A stretch of 64,000 nucleotides of DNA from JAFDYH01 sp049840875 (GCA_049840875.1 JASGJE010000002.1:476865-540864); one strand, 5' to 3'; shown: positions 52,063 through 62,617, numbered from the stretch's first letter. Made by a program: numbers and translations. Notes: a model not told the origin generated them from the letters alone.

Positions 52063-53616
52063 TTAATTTGCTTGTCCTTCCAATACAATCTTTTTGCCTG
52101 GCGGATCAAAGCTTTGTGAATAATCGATTGAGACGTTGTTGTTGTCAAAATGAAAAATCATTTTTTCCGAATGCGGGCTATCGATATAGCGTAATTGCAT
52201 TTCCAATGTCTTATTATCTTTCCATACATACAATCCTGCAACCTGCGATGCCGGCAGGCCGACAAAATGATGTTTGATCGGCGCTACGAGTGAAGGGCCG
52301 AAACGATCAGTCTTACTTTCAATCCATTTATTTTTTCCAAACGGTATGGTATAATCTTTACCATCAGTTTGCAACGTCAGCAGGTAGGTATGATTTTTTT
52401 CCGAAAAACCAATCTTACTGATGTGCTTGTCGTTTGTAGTTATCGTGTATTGCTTGCCATCAATCTTTGCTCCTGCAAAAGCGGTATCCGATTTTGCAGG
52501 TACTGGTAACTTCAATGCCGCCAGTTTCTCATTTAATGCCATGTCTGATTTTTCATCTGGCTGTAAACTTTTATCCTGCATTGCAGGCAAAATATATTGC
52601 CATATCAGGTTCAGTTCACCTTGCATATCTGACGTTTCAGAAGTAATAGCTATTACTGCATCCTGATCTGGAAATACCAATGCATACTGACCAAATGCGC
52701 CATCGCCACGAAATGTATTATGCCTGCTGCGCCAGAACTGGTAACAATATCCCTGCATCCAGTCACTCGAATCTTTTTTTGATTGTGGCGCATCTGGGGC
52801 CTGATCTATTTTTGCACTCGTTGCTTCATTGATCCACGCTTCAGGAATTAGTTGTTTTCCCTTCCAGTTTCCTTTTTGCAAAACTAATTCTGCAAATTTC
52901 GCAATGTCTTCTGTTCTTAACCGCAATCCCCAACCACCGGTATTGATTCCCTTCGGATCAGTTTCCCAATCCATTCCCTTAATACCAAGTGGTGTAAATA
53001 ATCTTGGTGTAAGGTAATCCACTACTTTTTGTCCTGTTACTTTCTGTACAATGGCTGAAAGCATATAGGTGGCTAATGAATTATACAAAAACTTTGTACC
53101 GGGTTGATTCAGGATTGGTAACGCCAAGAAGCCTTTTACCCAATTAGTATCTCTCGAGCCAATAAGACCTGTTGGATCCGGCGCCTGGCCAACAGACATA
53201 CTTAATAAATCTCTTACCCGCAACTGTTTCAGATAATCACTAACGGTGTCGGGTAACTGATCTGGAAAAAATGAGATGACTTTATCATTCACGGTAATCC
53301 TATTCTCACTTACAGCGAAGCCGATTGCGGTGGATGTAAAACTTTTACTGAGCGAATACAGTGTGTGTTTCAAATCCGGGCTGTATGGATTCCACCATCC
53401 TTCTGCAATTACTTTTCCATGCCGCAAAAACATGAAACTATGAAACTCGTGCTTGCTTTGATTGACAGCGTCAATAAAATCTATAATCGCTTTGGATGAA
53501 ACACCTTCTTTCTCAGGAGTGCTATGCGGCAAAGAACTTAATGGTTGTGCTACAGATTGAGCACTGATGGAAAGAACCAGAAAAACGAAAACAGAAAGTT
53601 TTTTCAGCGTAGTCAT
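52063..53616 (-). CDS. exported serine hydrolase (beta-lactamase class C-like)
   Basis: A 517-residue protein with signal peptide ending near SVAQ. The SxxK motif is in LYSLSKSFTSTAIGFA, the YxN position in FLYNSLATYMLSAIV and the closing motif is in HNTFRGDGAFGQYALVFPDQ (a G-D-G variant of the KTG box). The C-terminal 150 residues are a beta-rich extension. Acts outside the inner membrane on an unknown ester, amide or peptide. Confidence 0.92.
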   Translation of the reverse strand: MTTLKKLSVFVFLVLSISAQSVAQPLSSLPHSTPEKEGVSSKAIIDFIDAVNQSKHEFHSFMFLRHGKVIAEGWWNPYSPDLKHTLYSLSKSFTSTAIGFAVSENRITVNDKVISFFPDQLPDTVSDYLKQLRVRDLLSMSVGQAPDPTGLIGSRDTNWVKGFLALPILNQPGTKFLYNSLATYMLSAIVQKVTGQKVVDYLTPRLFTPLGIKGMDWETDPKGINTGGWGLRLRTEDIAKFAELVLQKGNWKGKQLIPEAWINEATSAKIDQAPDAPQSKKDSSDWMQGYCYQFWRSRHNTFRGDGAFGQYALVFPDQDAVIAITSETSDMQGELNLIWQYILPAMQDKSLQPDEKSDMALNEKLAALKLPVPAKSDTAFAGAKIDGKQYTITTNDKHISKIGFSEKNHTYLLTLQTDGKDYTIPFGKNKWIESKTDRFGPSLVAPIKHHFVGLPASQVAGLYVWKDNKTLEMQLRYIDSPHSEKMIFHFDNNNVSIDYSQSFDPPGKKIVLEGQAN

Positions 53617-53882
53617 TGGAAAAATTTGAAGATCGTAATGAATGATTTCAACTATAAATCTACGAAAGGTGAAGGGTTAAAAATACAGGCATAAAAATAT
53701 AGACTGATGTGGGGGATCATCCTGGGTTTCTAAAAGTGGATCCGGACTTGTAACTTTCTGAAATACCAGATCGTCTTACCGGGATACCTACACCATCAGT
53801 TTATTACAGCAATCTTTTAATTTTAAAAGTTATTAATTTAGAAAATGATTTTATAGCCTGTAAAATCTAAAAATCTTAAGCC

Positions 53883-55898
53883 ATGAATCAACAAACACAA
53901 TCTGGTAAGCTTCTTTGTATTTGCTGCCTGTTTATTTTTTCTTCACAATTGGTATGGGCACACAATGGTACTATTGGATATGCCTACCCCGTAAACGACA
54001 TCAAAATTGACGGCGATCTTTCGGATTGGCCCTCGGGTACTATTAGATACCCGATCAATAAGATTGGGTCAGATACAAAGCCGTTAAATGATAATGATTT
54101 TAATGCCTTTTTTCAAATGGGTTACAACGCAGCAAACCGTTCGCTTTATCTTGCTTTTACAATTACTGACGATGATTTTATAGAAGATACTTCAGAGAAT
54201 GTACGCTGGAATACACAGGATGCGCTGGAATTGTATCTCGATGCAAGACATCTTCCTTTTGGTTCAGGGGTTGCGTCATTTATGTACAGTAAGAAATTGC
54301 GCAACACAAATAATGCGTATTATGATCCATTTGCTAAAAAGGCAAACTGGGATATTGTAGAAGTAGCGATGGTAAAAAAAGGAAATCAACGCTTTTACGA
54401 ATGGAAGATTAATCTTGGAAATGAGTTTGCTATTGGCAAAACAATCGGTCTTGATTTCAATGCATTTGACCTGGATGCTGATAAAAGCTTCACGTATGCT
54501 TCATGGGGAAGTGGCGATATGAAGTATGTTAATCCAAGAAGTCTTTGTGATGTTTTATTGCTTCCTGCAAAAACACAGTTGGCAACTATCAGCGGTAGCA
54601 TTGCCTGGGATAAGAAAGTAAATTTTGCATTGCCACGACAAGTACGGTTAATCAATGTAAAAGATAAAAAACTGTGGGCCACTGCAGGCGTTGATAGCAC
54701 AGGAAGTTATTCAATTGATTTGCCACCGGCTTCGTATAAGGTTGAATTTGCTGAGGAATATTTCATTCGCGATAAAAAAGTTTTTTCAACCGATCAGAAG
54801 AAGGCGGTGATTATTACTACCGCTGTAGGACGAAAGACAACAGTTCCTGTTTTAACGGTGTCGTCCAAACCCGAACCCGATTTAATACCTGAGAAAGGCC
54901 TGTTGCATCATTTTGACGCAACAGCAGCTAAAGAGATCGATAATTTTATAACGACCTATCAGAAATATTATGGCGTACCGGGTGTATCATTGGCGTTGAT
55001 CAAAGACGGACAATTGGTTTATCACAAGACATATGGCGTAAAAAATACGTTTACAAAAGAACCGGTTGATAGCAATACGTTGTTCGAAGCGGCGTCTGTA
55101 ACAAAGCCAGTATTTTCATTAGCGGTACAAAAGCTGGCGGAACGTGGCGTTATTGATTTGGATAAACCGCTTTATCTCTATCTGCCTTATCCTGATATTG
55201 CTTATGATGAACGCTATAAATTAATGACGGCGCGCCATGTACTGACACATCGAACCGGGTTTCCCAACTGGCGGTATATGAATCCCGATGGCAGACTTGA
55301 TCTGAAATTTACTCCGGGCACGGCTTATAATTATTCAGGCGAAGGGTTTGAATATTTGAAGATGGTAGTTGAAAAAATAACCGGTAAAAAGATAGAGCAG
55401 GTATTGCAGGAAGAAGTGATTCAGCCAGTGGGATTGTGGCATACATTCTTTTCAAGAAACGATTCATTGCGCCGCATGGTTGCTGAAGGGCATAATGATA
55501 TGATGCCCAATTATGATGAATTGCCGGAAACTCCTGGTATGGCCTATTCGATGCACACAGAAGCAAAGATCTTTACAAAATTCATGCTTTACCTGGCGGA
55601 GGGGAAAGGATTAAAACCTGAGACTTATGCAGAGATGTTCAGCAAGCATTCTGATTTTAATTATGAGCCTGGTGATGAAAAACCAAAATATCCCGACTAT
55701 ATGGGTGAAAGTTTTGAGATACGCGAAACGCCATTTGGAAAATCATTTGGTCATGGAGGAAATAATGGCGACTTCAAGTGCAGGTTTGAAATGTATAAAG
55801 ATGCAAAAATGGGTTTTGTGATTTTTACTAATTCAAATACGTCAGATGCTTTGCTCGCAGCAATGCGGGAGTTGCTGGTAGAAGGAAAAGATAAATAG
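53883..55898 (+). CDS. CBM9-like carbohydrate-binding module fused to a serine hydrolase
   Basis: A 671-residue protein in three parts after the signal peptide (ends near VWAHN). (1) About 30-225: a CBM9-like domain (IKIDGDLSDWPSGT, YLAFTITDDDFIEDT, WNTQDALELYLDARH, RFYEWKINLGNEF). (2) About 235-320: a carboxypeptidase-regulatory-like beta sandwich (ATISGSIAWDKK, STGSYSIDLPPASYKVEF). (3) About 335-671: a class C beta-lactamase-like domain with SVTK (EAASVTKPVFSLA), YNYSGEGFEYL and GKSFGHGGNNG. CBM9 is usually attached to xylanases, so coupling to a serine hydrolase suggests an esterase or amidase brought to polysaccharide. The substrate is inference. Confidence 0.9.
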   Translation: MNQQTQSGKLLCICCLFIFSSQLVWAHNGTIGYAYPVNDIKIDGDLSDWPSGTIRYPINKIGSDTKPLNDNDFNAFFQMGYNAANRSLYLAFTITDDDFIEDTSENVRWNTQDALELYLDARHLPFGSGVASFMYSKKLRNTNNAYYDPFAKKANWDIVEVAMVKKGNQRFYEWKINLGNEFAIGKTIGLDFNAFDLDADKSFTYASWGSGDMKYVNPRSLCDVLLLPAKTQLATISGSIAWDKKVNFALPRQVRLINVKDKKLWATAGVDSTGSYSIDLPPASYKVEFAEEYFIRDKKVFSTDQKKAVIITTAVGRKTTVPVLTVSSKPEPDLIPEKGLLHHFDATAAKEIDNFITTYQKYYGVPGVSLALIKDGQLVYHKTYGVKNTFTKEPVDSNTLFEAASVTKPVFSLAVQKLAERGVIDLDKPLYLYLPYPDIAYDERYKLMTARHVLTHRTGFPNWRYMNPDGRLDLKFTPGTAYNYSGEGFEYLKMVVEKITGKKIEQVLQEEVIQPVGLWHTFFSRNDSLRRMVAEGHNDMMPNYDELPETPGMAYSMHTEAKIFTKFMLYLAEGKGLKPETYAEMFSKHSDFNYEPGDEKPKYPDYMGESFEIRETPFGKSFGHGGNNGDFKCRFEMYKDAKMGFVIFTNSNTSDALLAAMRELLVEGKDK

Positions 55899-55932
55899 CC
55901 CCTATAGATATTTCGACTGAGTATAGAAGTTA

Positions 55933-55964
55933 AAAGGGTAAATGTAGTTTTACGTTTACCCTTT
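55933..55964. terminator. bidirectional stem-loop terminator
   Basis: AAAGGGTAAATGTA, loop GTTT, TACGTTTACCCTTT: a 14-bp stem with one T-G pair between the convergent genes ending at 55898 and 55984. The A/T flanks serve both strands. Confidence 0.75.
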
Positions 55965-55983
55965 CACGCTTGACGTAGCACTA

Positions 55984-56988
55984 TCAGGGTTTATAAAGTG
56001 TTCCCACTACCAGTTTATTTCCTGATAAATCTATATTAAACAAATGTGGTACTCTGCGATTACGTCCATTCGGCATTTTTTCATGACTGTGTATTGACAT
56101 CAGTAATTTTCCATCCAGCGATTGGAATATCATGCCATGACCATAGTTAGGCGGTGTGATAGGATCCTTTTCCTGTACCCACGGGCCGTTCAATGTTCCT
56201 CTCTGCGAATAGGCAACACCCTGTGTGTATACGTCATAGATCCAGCTTGTCCATATCATGCCGAGGCGACCGGTTTTGGTTTGAAACAAATATGGTCCGT
56301 CAGTAACCTTGTTCGGTTTATCGTTACCGTTATCATCTTTCTCGCGGCTCCATGGCGAATCGCTTGCACGGAATAAGACAGTGCCTGTGCCAACAGTACC
56401 ACTCAGGTCAGGTTTCAATTCGATCTTTTCAATCGTACCATTCAGATTTTGCAACCATTCATAGCAATACACCATATAGGGTTTACCGTCTTTATCTATC
56501 CAGAATGTGCCATCCAATGTTGGTTTATTTGGAGGCAGGTAAATAGAATCTTTCATCGGAACGTAGGGGCCATCGGGTTTATCACTTACCAATACATGAG
56601 AGGCGCGGCGCTCTATCACATTTCCTTTTACCGAATCTATCTTGACCGCACGATTGGTAAATGTGGCGAAATAATAATACTTGCCTTTGTAAGGATGGAT
56701 TTCCGCTGCCCAGATCATTGGGTTTGGGCCCATCCATGATTTGGGATCAGTTTCTGCTACTTTATACGGGCCATCCCAACGCTTCATGTCTTTACTTTTC
56801 CAGAGCATGCCGCCGGTTCCTGTCATGTAATACAGGTTGGTTTTTTTATCGGCAAGAATAAAGGGATCGCTTAAGACAATTGAATCCATGGGCACATCTT
56901 TACGGACTTCAATTGGTCTTGCTTCCTGCGCCTTCGATATTGAGATAGATAAAATGAGGCACGCTGTTGCCAGTGAAATGATTTTCAT
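55984..56988 (-). CDS. exported glycoside hydrolase family 43 protein
   Basis: A 334-residue five-bladed propeller with signal peptide ending near SKAQ. The first catalytic Asp is in VLSDPFILAD and the second in PTLDGTFWID. At the place of the acid/base Glu the sequence reads KVTDGPYLFQ, with Asp before Gly-Pro. Blade starts such as GMLWKSKDMKRWDGP and YYYFATFTN are seen. The TDGP form is, as I recall, found in a subgroup of GH43-like proteins, so it does not have to mean inactivity. Confidence 0.88.
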   Translation of the reverse strand: MKIISLATACLILSISISKAQEARPIEVRKDVPMDSIVLSDPFILADKKTNLYYMTGTGGMLWKSKDMKRWDGPYKVAETDPKSWMGPNPMIWAAEIHPYKGKYYYFATFTNRAVKIDSVKGNVIERRASHVLVSDKPDGPYVPMKDSIYLPPNKPTLDGTFWIDKDGKPYMVYCYEWLQNLNGTIEKIELKPDLSGTVGTGTVLFRASDSPWSREKDDNGNDKPNKVTDGPYLFQTKTGRLGMIWTSWIYDVYTQGVAYSQRGTLNGPWVQEKDPITPPNYGHGMIFQSLDGKLLMSIHSHEKMPNGRNRRVPHLFNIDLSGNKLVVGTLYKP

Positions 56989-57063
56989 TGTAAAATTTTA
57001 TGAAACAAAAAATAGGTAAGTTATAACAGCATGCTATAATAGCGATGAAAGCAACTAATAAAG

Positions 57064-57597
57064 CTATAGTTTTTGCATAAAATCGCCGAACGATTTTTCA
57101 AGCTCTTCACTTTTATTATCGAGTCCATGGAATAATGCATCATCTTCTTTGTTCCATGGTTTTCCTTTGCGAAAATCCCACCAGCGATATTCGATTTTTG
57201 AATAATCATTTGTAACGCCTGGCATAATTGGTTTTTCATAATAATTATACAATTGTAATACACAACTGTCGTTGCGTAATTGAATTGTCAATAGTGGTTT
57301 GATCCAGTAATAATGTCCTGCAACTTCATCGGTAATTACTTTGAATTCGATATTCGATGTTATTGTATTGGTTTTTTTGTCTATCGTTACTTTTTCTTTA
57401 GAACCAGGGAATGATGTGTTCAGCCATTTTGTGGCGTTGGCAAGAAATTTTTGTGAGGGAATTGTTTTATTAACGCCAATAGCCATTTCGTAAAAAACAA
57501 TTCCGGCTTTCATTGGAATTGGTATTCCCGTTTTATTCTCTTGCGCAGAAGAGATGATGCTGAGAAATATAAATGCGAAATAAGCAAATCGTTTCAT
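57064..57597 (-). CDS. exported DUF4468 (TBP-like fold) protein
   Basis: The start at 57597 gives a signal peptide (KRFAYFAFIFLSIISSAQ); upstream starts would add 74 unrelated residues. The 177-residue protein shows the DUF4468 pattern: GVNKTIPSQKFLANATKWLN, TITSNIEFKVITDE and WIKPLLTIQLRNDSCVLQLY. The domain is frequent in exported Bacteroidota proteins with no known role. Confidence 0.85.
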   Translation of the reverse strand: MKRFAYFAFIFLSIISSAQENKTGIPIPMKAGIVFYEMAIGVNKTIPSQKFLANATKWLNTSFPGSKEKVTIDKKTNTITSNIEFKVITDEVAGHYYWIKPLLTIQLRNDSCVLQLYNYYEKPIMPGVTNDYSKIEYRWWDFRKGKPWNKEDDALFHGLDNKSEELEKSFGDFMQKL

Positions 57598-57661
57598 TGA
57601 GAATTTGATTTTATGCCGTGCACAAACGAAAATACTGAAGAATGAACTATCGACTGTTCTT

Positions 57662-58114
57662 TTAATCCCATACATATTTCCAGCTACCATCATTTTGCTT
57701 TTTCCATACAGTATGAAAAATGCCATGGTATTCATTTGTCTTGCCAGTGCTGTCTTTCGATTGCCAGGTGTATTTTCCAAAAGTATATCCCATATCGCCG
57801 CTTTCAGAAGCATCCACAAAATCGGGTGACCATTTCACAGATGCGGTCTTGTAAAAGTCAGCATTGTAATAATTGCGGATATTTTTCTTACCGGTTATCA
57901 ACGTATCATTCTGTCGCTTGATAGTTGCGTTCGTATCAGCAAATGTTTCGAATGCCTCTGCAATGCCTTTTTCAGCAGCCATTTTTTCAAACTCCTTTTC
58001 GGCGGCTGCAATTTCTGTTTTACTTTTTTCCCGGAGGCCGGTTTGATTATTGGAACAAGAGACGAGTATGCAGCAGCAAGTGATGCAGCCTGCAGCGATG
58101 AGTCGGATCTGCAT
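57662..58114 (-). CDS. NTF2-like (DUF4440) lipoprotein
   Basis: A 150-residue protein with lipoprotein signal (ITCCCILVSCSNN, lipobox LVSC). The cone-shaped NTF2-like fold is read from AAAEKEFEKMAAEKGIAEAF, ADTNATIKRQNDTLITGKKN and YHGIFHTVWKKQNDGSWKYV. Substrate or partner unknown. It lies 64 bp upstream of the DUF4468 gene on the same strand. Confidence 0.88.
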   Translation of the reverse strand: MQIRLIAAGCITCCCILVSCSNNQTGLREKSKTEIAAAEKEFEKMAAEKGIAEAFETFADTNATIKRQNDTLITGKKNIRNYYNADFYKTASVKWSPDFVDASESGDMGYTFGKYTWQSKDSTGKTNEYHGIFHTVWKKQNDGSWKYVWD

Positions 58115-58188
58115 GTTGGTTTTGATTTAGATCCTAATTTACCAGAAAGAAAAGTTTGCTTAAAATATTTTTTAGCAGCGACCGGTTT

Positions 58189-58434
58189 TCACGAAGTTTT
58201 TTTCTTTAACGGTCTTACAAGTGCGACTAACGCGATGGCGATCCACACTATATTCACTGCGGCAGAAGGTATAGCATGATGATAGATCGTATTTGCAATC
58301 AGGCAACCGCTACCGATAATGTTGAGGATAATATACACCATTGAGTCTGCGCTCATTTTCCCGGCGATATTAAAAGCATAGGCAGCGACGACGAGTACGG
58401 ATCCCAGCCAACCAATTACATCGATAAGTGGCAT
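58189..58434 (-). CDS. small membrane protein of the CBU_0592 type
   Basis: An 81-residue protein with three hydrophobic helices (DVIGWLGSVLVVAAYAFNIA, MVYIILNIIGSGCLIANTIY, AAVNIVWIAIALVALVRPL). The opening 'D.IGWLGS.LVV.AY' and the spacing match the CBU_0592-like family of small membrane proteins. Role unknown. Ends in a basic KKKTS tail. Confidence 0.78.
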   Translation of the reverse strand: MPLIDVIGWLGSVLVVAAYAFNIAGKMSADSMVYIILNIIGSGCLIANTIYHHAIPSAAVNIVWIAIALVALVRPLKKKTS

Positions 58435-58501
58435 AAACAGTTTGATATTTTTATCAAACTTAACGCATCGGAGAGAAACCTGTTGTCGTTTTAGCCTTCA
58501 A

Positions 58502-59761
58502 TTACCGGGTTGAGATAAAACTCAGTTTCCGGACAGTACCGAGTTTATTGTAATTATACTGGTACAGCCCATCTTTTGCCACTACCATCAGGTGATTGTT
58601 GCCTGCAATCACATCATACGGTTCATTGCTCTCGATCTGCTGTAATAGCTTTAGGTTGTCTGGATTGCTGGCATTATACACCCGCACTCCGTCTGCATCA
58701 TCACACACAAATAAAATATCACCATCTTTAGAAAGCCCGGTAGGTTTGGTCAATGGATACGTTTTTACTAATACGGGATTCATCAGATCTTTTACATCTA
58801 CAATATTCAATTCATTTGCATCGCCACCGCATGTAGTACCTGCATGTAACGTTACATAGGCGTAGTTACCGTCTGTAACGACCGGATCACAGGCACGGCC
58901 ATGCGAAAATTGTCCGAGCTGTACCGGGCTTTCAGGGTTGCTTACGTCATACATAAACAATCCGATCTGCGAGCCCATGAATAATTTATTTTCGAAAGGA
59001 TAGATCGTTTCAAGGTCAAAGCCTGCAAAAAAAGAATTTTTTAAAACAGGATTTTCTGTCTGACTGATGTTTACCACACTCAGTGTATGGCGTTCACTGA
59101 CTGCATAGAGATAGTCGTTGATTAACACCATAGCTGCCATAGAGCCGGCTGTTCCATTACTTTTATCAGAAGACATTGCTGGAACAGGCCCGGTGGCATT
59201 AAACGTCAAGATGTCACAATTGGGGCAACCATCAAAAATTTCTGCCTGCACAGTAGTATCTCTCGTTTTCCATGCAACGGCCACCATAGAACTATCTACT
59301 ACTGTATTATTGACATAAATGCGCTCGGTGAAAAAGTTGCTCAACCTGTTTTTCACGACAGCTTTTTTAGGATTGGAAATATCAATGGCAAGAAGGTCGG
59401 CATACATATCTGCGTATAAGGTATTTCCACGGATAGCGATGTCACGATTGCCTGGAATATCCAGAAACGCAACCTGCGATGGATGAGAACGATCGCTGTT
59501 GTCTATTACATGAATTCCTTTATCGACTTCATTCAGGTATATAAAATTGTCTTTTATATATAGTTTGCCTGTTGCAGATACACGCCTTGCCGCATCACCG
59601 TTGATAGCGGCCAGCACTTCTGATTTCACTTTCAGCACAGGTGTATAAATCGTATACTTTCGTGTATTTGCAGTATTGTTTTTTCGGCAGGCGGCAAATG
59701 AGAAAAGTAAAAAAACTATCGCTGGAAACAAGAATAGCCGGGGAAACAAAGTTTTTCTCAT
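58502..59761 (-). CDS. LVIVD-repeat beta-propeller lipoprotein
   Basis: The start at 59761 gives a lipoprotein signal (FLFPAIVFLLFSFAACRKNN). The 419-residue protein consists of LVIVD-type repeats: IHVIDNSDRSHPSQVAFLDI, LLAIDISNPKKAVV, LSVVNISQTENPVLKNSFFA, LFMYDVSNPESPVQLGQF, LNIVDVKDLMNPVLVKTYPL and VRVYNASNPDNLKLLQQI. This predicts a beta-propeller on the cell surface or periplasmic side. It is a binding rather than catalytic protein as far as can be seen. Confidence 0.9.
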   Translation of the reverse strand: MRKTLFPRLFLFPAIVFLLFSFAACRKNNTANTRKYTIYTPVLKVKSEVLAAINGDAARRVSATGKLYIKDNFIYLNEVDKGIHVIDNSDRSHPSQVAFLDIPGNRDIAIRGNTLYADMYADLLAIDISNPKKAVVKNRLSNFFTERIYVNNTVVDSSMVAVAWKTRDTTVQAEIFDGCPNCDILTFNATGPVPAMSSDKSNGTAGSMAAMVLINDYLYAVSERHTLSVVNISQTENPVLKNSFFAGFDLETIYPFENKLFMGSQIGLFMYDVSNPESPVQLGQFSHGRACDPVVTDGNYAYVTLHAGTTCGGDANELNIVDVKDLMNPVLVKTYPLTKPTGLSKDGDILFVCDDADGVRVYNASNPDNLKLLQQIESNEPYDVIAGNNHLMVVAKDGLYQYNYNKLGTVRKLSFISTR

Positions 59762-59889
59762 AGAAGCATTTTGCAGTTGCTGACAATGGTAAAATGACAA
59801 TCGTTGCACAATCGTAACAAAAAGATGTTTTTTTTATTCTTACACCTGTATCTTTAGCGATAGTATATTTCAATAAACAATTCATTATT

Positions 59890-62114
59890 ATGTTTTCATT
59901 TCAAGCTCAACTAACCAAACGATTGATTGTGATTGCCTGTTTCGTTTTGTTGGCTGCAGAGGCATTTGCACAGCAGAATACATTGATTCCAATCGAAACC
60001 AGCCAGAATGCGCTGGTGATTCAAACAGATAAAGACAAGCGGCCTGGTATCATTTATTTCGGAAAAAAAATGAGCTCTGCAACAGACTATGAAAAAGCTG
60101 CGAGCCAATACAGGCAGGTAGAAGATAATGCCGGTATTTATAATTCTGCCTATACCCCAAGTGGTTCATGGAGCCTTTCTGAACCTGCTATCCGCATTAC
60201 ACATGGCGATGGAAATACGTCACTTGATCTGCAGTATGTAAGCCATCAGAAGACACAACAGGACGAAAATGTAAGCATCACTTCAATTTTATTAAAAGAT
60301 CCGGTATACGCGGTAGAAGTTACCCTGTTTTATAAAGTCTATACAAAAGAAAATGTAGTAGAGCAATGGTCCGTAATTACAAACAAGGAAAAGAAGCCAA
60401 TTGTATTGAGTAAATATGCTTCAGCTAACTTATATTTTATAGCCAATGATTATTACCTGCGGCAATATCATGGTACTTGGGCGCAGGAAATGAAGCCGGA
60501 AGAAGCAAAGTTAACAGCCGGTATGAAAGTATTGGATTCCAAACTTGGAACAAGAGCCGATATGTTTCAACCACCCAGTTTCATATTGTCATTTGATAAG
60601 CCAGCGACTGAAGACGAAGGAAAAGTATTATTAGGTACATTGGCATGGACGGGTAACTTTCAACTGCAATTCGAAATGGATTCTTACCATAATATGCGGT
60701 TGATTGCAGGCATCAACCCGTTTGCATCAGAATATACATTGAAGCCAAACCAGGAATTTAAAACGCCTTCATTTATCACAACTTATTCCGAACACGGTAA
60801 AGGTGAAGCAAGCCGCAACATGCATAGCTGGGCAAGAAAATACAGATTGTTGGATGGTGAAGGTTCACGTTTAACATTGCTGAATAACTGGGAGGCAACT
60901 TACTTTGATTTTGATGAAACCAAACTGACCGGTTTATTCGGCGACGCAAAGAAATTCGGCGTTGATATGTTCTTGTTAGATGACGGATGGTTTGGCAATA
61001 AATATCCGCGCAACAGCGATCATACTGCACTTGGAGATTGGCAGGAGAATGTGAAAAAGCTTCCCCATGGCATCGGCTATCTTGTAAAAGAAGCAAAAGA
61101 AGCGGGCGTAAAATTTGGTATATGGCTGGAGCCTGAAATGGTGAGCCCGAGAAGTGAATTGTATGAAAAACATAGAGACTGGGTTATTCGTCAACCGGAG
61201 CGGCCGGAACATTATTTCCGCAACCAGTTAGTGCTGGACTTAAGTAATCCCGAGGTACAAAATTTTGTGTTCAGTATTCTCGATTCCATGTTTACTAAAA
61301 ACCCTGAAGTGTCTTTCATTAAATGGGATTGCAATGCAGTAACATATAATGCTTACTCAGATTATTTAAAAAAACCGGGCAACCGCAAACTCATTTATAT
61401 GTCGATTACGTAAGGGGATTATATAGCGTACTGGAACGTATTCGCGCAAAATATCCTAAAGTACCAATGATGCTTTGCTCCGGCGGGGGAGCCCGTGCGG
61501 ATTATGAAGCGTTGAAATATTTTACAGAATTCTGGGCAAGTGATAATACAGATCCCATTGAAAGAATATTTATGCAATGGGAATATTCTTATTTCTTTCC
61601 GGCGATTGCTACCTGCAATCATATTACGGATTGGAGCAAACTTCCATTAAAATTCAGGACCGATGTTGCGATGATGGGCAAAATGGGGTATGATATAGTT
61701 ATAAGTAAACTAAGTCAGCAAGATTTACAGTTTAGCCAACAAGCAGTTCAAACATATAAATCCATAAGTGATATAGTATGGCACGGTGATCTTTACAGGT
61801 TAATAAGCCCCTGGGAAAAACCATTTGCATCACTTCAATTTGTAAACGAAAACAAAAGTAAAGCGGTTGTATTTTCTTATTTAATCAATACGCGGTTTGC
61901 CAATCCAACTGTATCGCAAACTCCTGTTCAATTGAAAGGACTTGATCCTTCTAAAAAATACAGGCTGAAAGAAATCAACCTGTATCCCGGTACTCAATCA
62001 TCCATTGGAGCGGATCTTGTATTATCCGGTGAAGAGCTGATGACAAAAGGTTTTAACCCGGACGTAAACAATGGTAGATCCAGTGTTGTAGTTGAAATAG
62101 ATGAAGTGAAGTAG
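59890..62114 (+). pseudogene. GH36 alpha-galactosidase gene with a one-base frameshift
   Basis: From 59890 the frame encodes a signal peptide (IACFVLLAAEAFAQQ), the N-terminal beta-sandwich and most of the TIM barrel (LLDDGWFGNKYPRNSDHTAL, GIWLEPEMVSPRSELY, SFIKWDCNAVTYN) and stops at 61413. The rest (QTHLYVDYVRGLYSVLERIR, CSGGGARADYE, FWASDNTDPIERI) continues in another frame to 62114. One missing base near 61386 (CGCAAA, expected CG-x-CAAA) restores a protein of about 741 residues. The break separates the nucleophile Asp (KWDCN) from the acid/base Asp (SDNTD), so no fragment alone would be active. Recent decay or a base-calling error. Confidence 0.87.
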
Positions 62115-62148
62115 TTCCGGTGTTTACAATGTTTAGAATGTATTAATC

Positions 62149-62176
62149 AAACAGCCTTCAGGACTGAAGGCTGTTT
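62149..62176 (+). terminator. stem-loop terminator after the GH36 gene
   Basis: AAACAGCCTTCAG, GA, CTGAAGGCTGTTT: a perfect 13-bp inverted repeat 34 bases after the stop codon, followed by GAATTTTC. The T tract is short but the stem is strong. Confidence 0.7.
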
Positions 62177-62179
62177 GAA

Positions 62180-62617
62180 TTTTCGACAGGTCAAATTATG
62201 TTGAAATCAAGGTTTAGGACGAGACGGTAACTATTTCAGAGGGAGACAGATTTCAACAGGTTTTCAAGAGGATGGATTGGCAATCAACTCAATCGTTTAA
62301 TCATTCAGATTCATGTCGGTTTTAAAGGTTAACAATAAAAACATCGCGTTTTTCAATGGAGAGGATGCGAAGTTATTCATGATGGAGATTGGAAACTGCA
62401 ATACTGGATTCTGGTGTTGATTTTCCCGGAGGATGTTGGATAAAAACCTGTACAGGGAGTGGTGGTTTTTCGTGAACCTGGTCAGCTTATTAAATGAAAG
62501 CAGAACTTTGCTAACTCCCATTGGTATAGCTAACAAAGTAAAATCGACATTGTAAAATGTCAATAGGGATAAGACCTGAAATCTTATATGAAAACCAAAG
62601 CCAGTTTATAAGCAGGT
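62180..62617. other. intergenic stretch without recognisable gene
   Basis: About 440 bases. A minus-strand open frame of 88 codons exists (62563-62297) but shows no domain, signal or convincing start. A small hairpin GACATT-GTAA-AATGTC lies near 62546-62561. Promoter elements for the next gene are not clear. Confidence 0.4.

Noticed and set aside
55984..56988. Reading the GH43 protein as inactive because Asp replaces the acid/base Glu
   Set aside because: The TDGP form appears, as far as I recall, in a whole subgroup of GH43-like proteins, and the acid/base may lie elsewhere; not enough to call loss of function.
62297..62563. Minus-strand open frame of 88 codons in the gap before the SMP-30-like gene
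   Set aside because: No recognisable domain, signal peptide or conserved composition; kept as an empty intergenic stretch.
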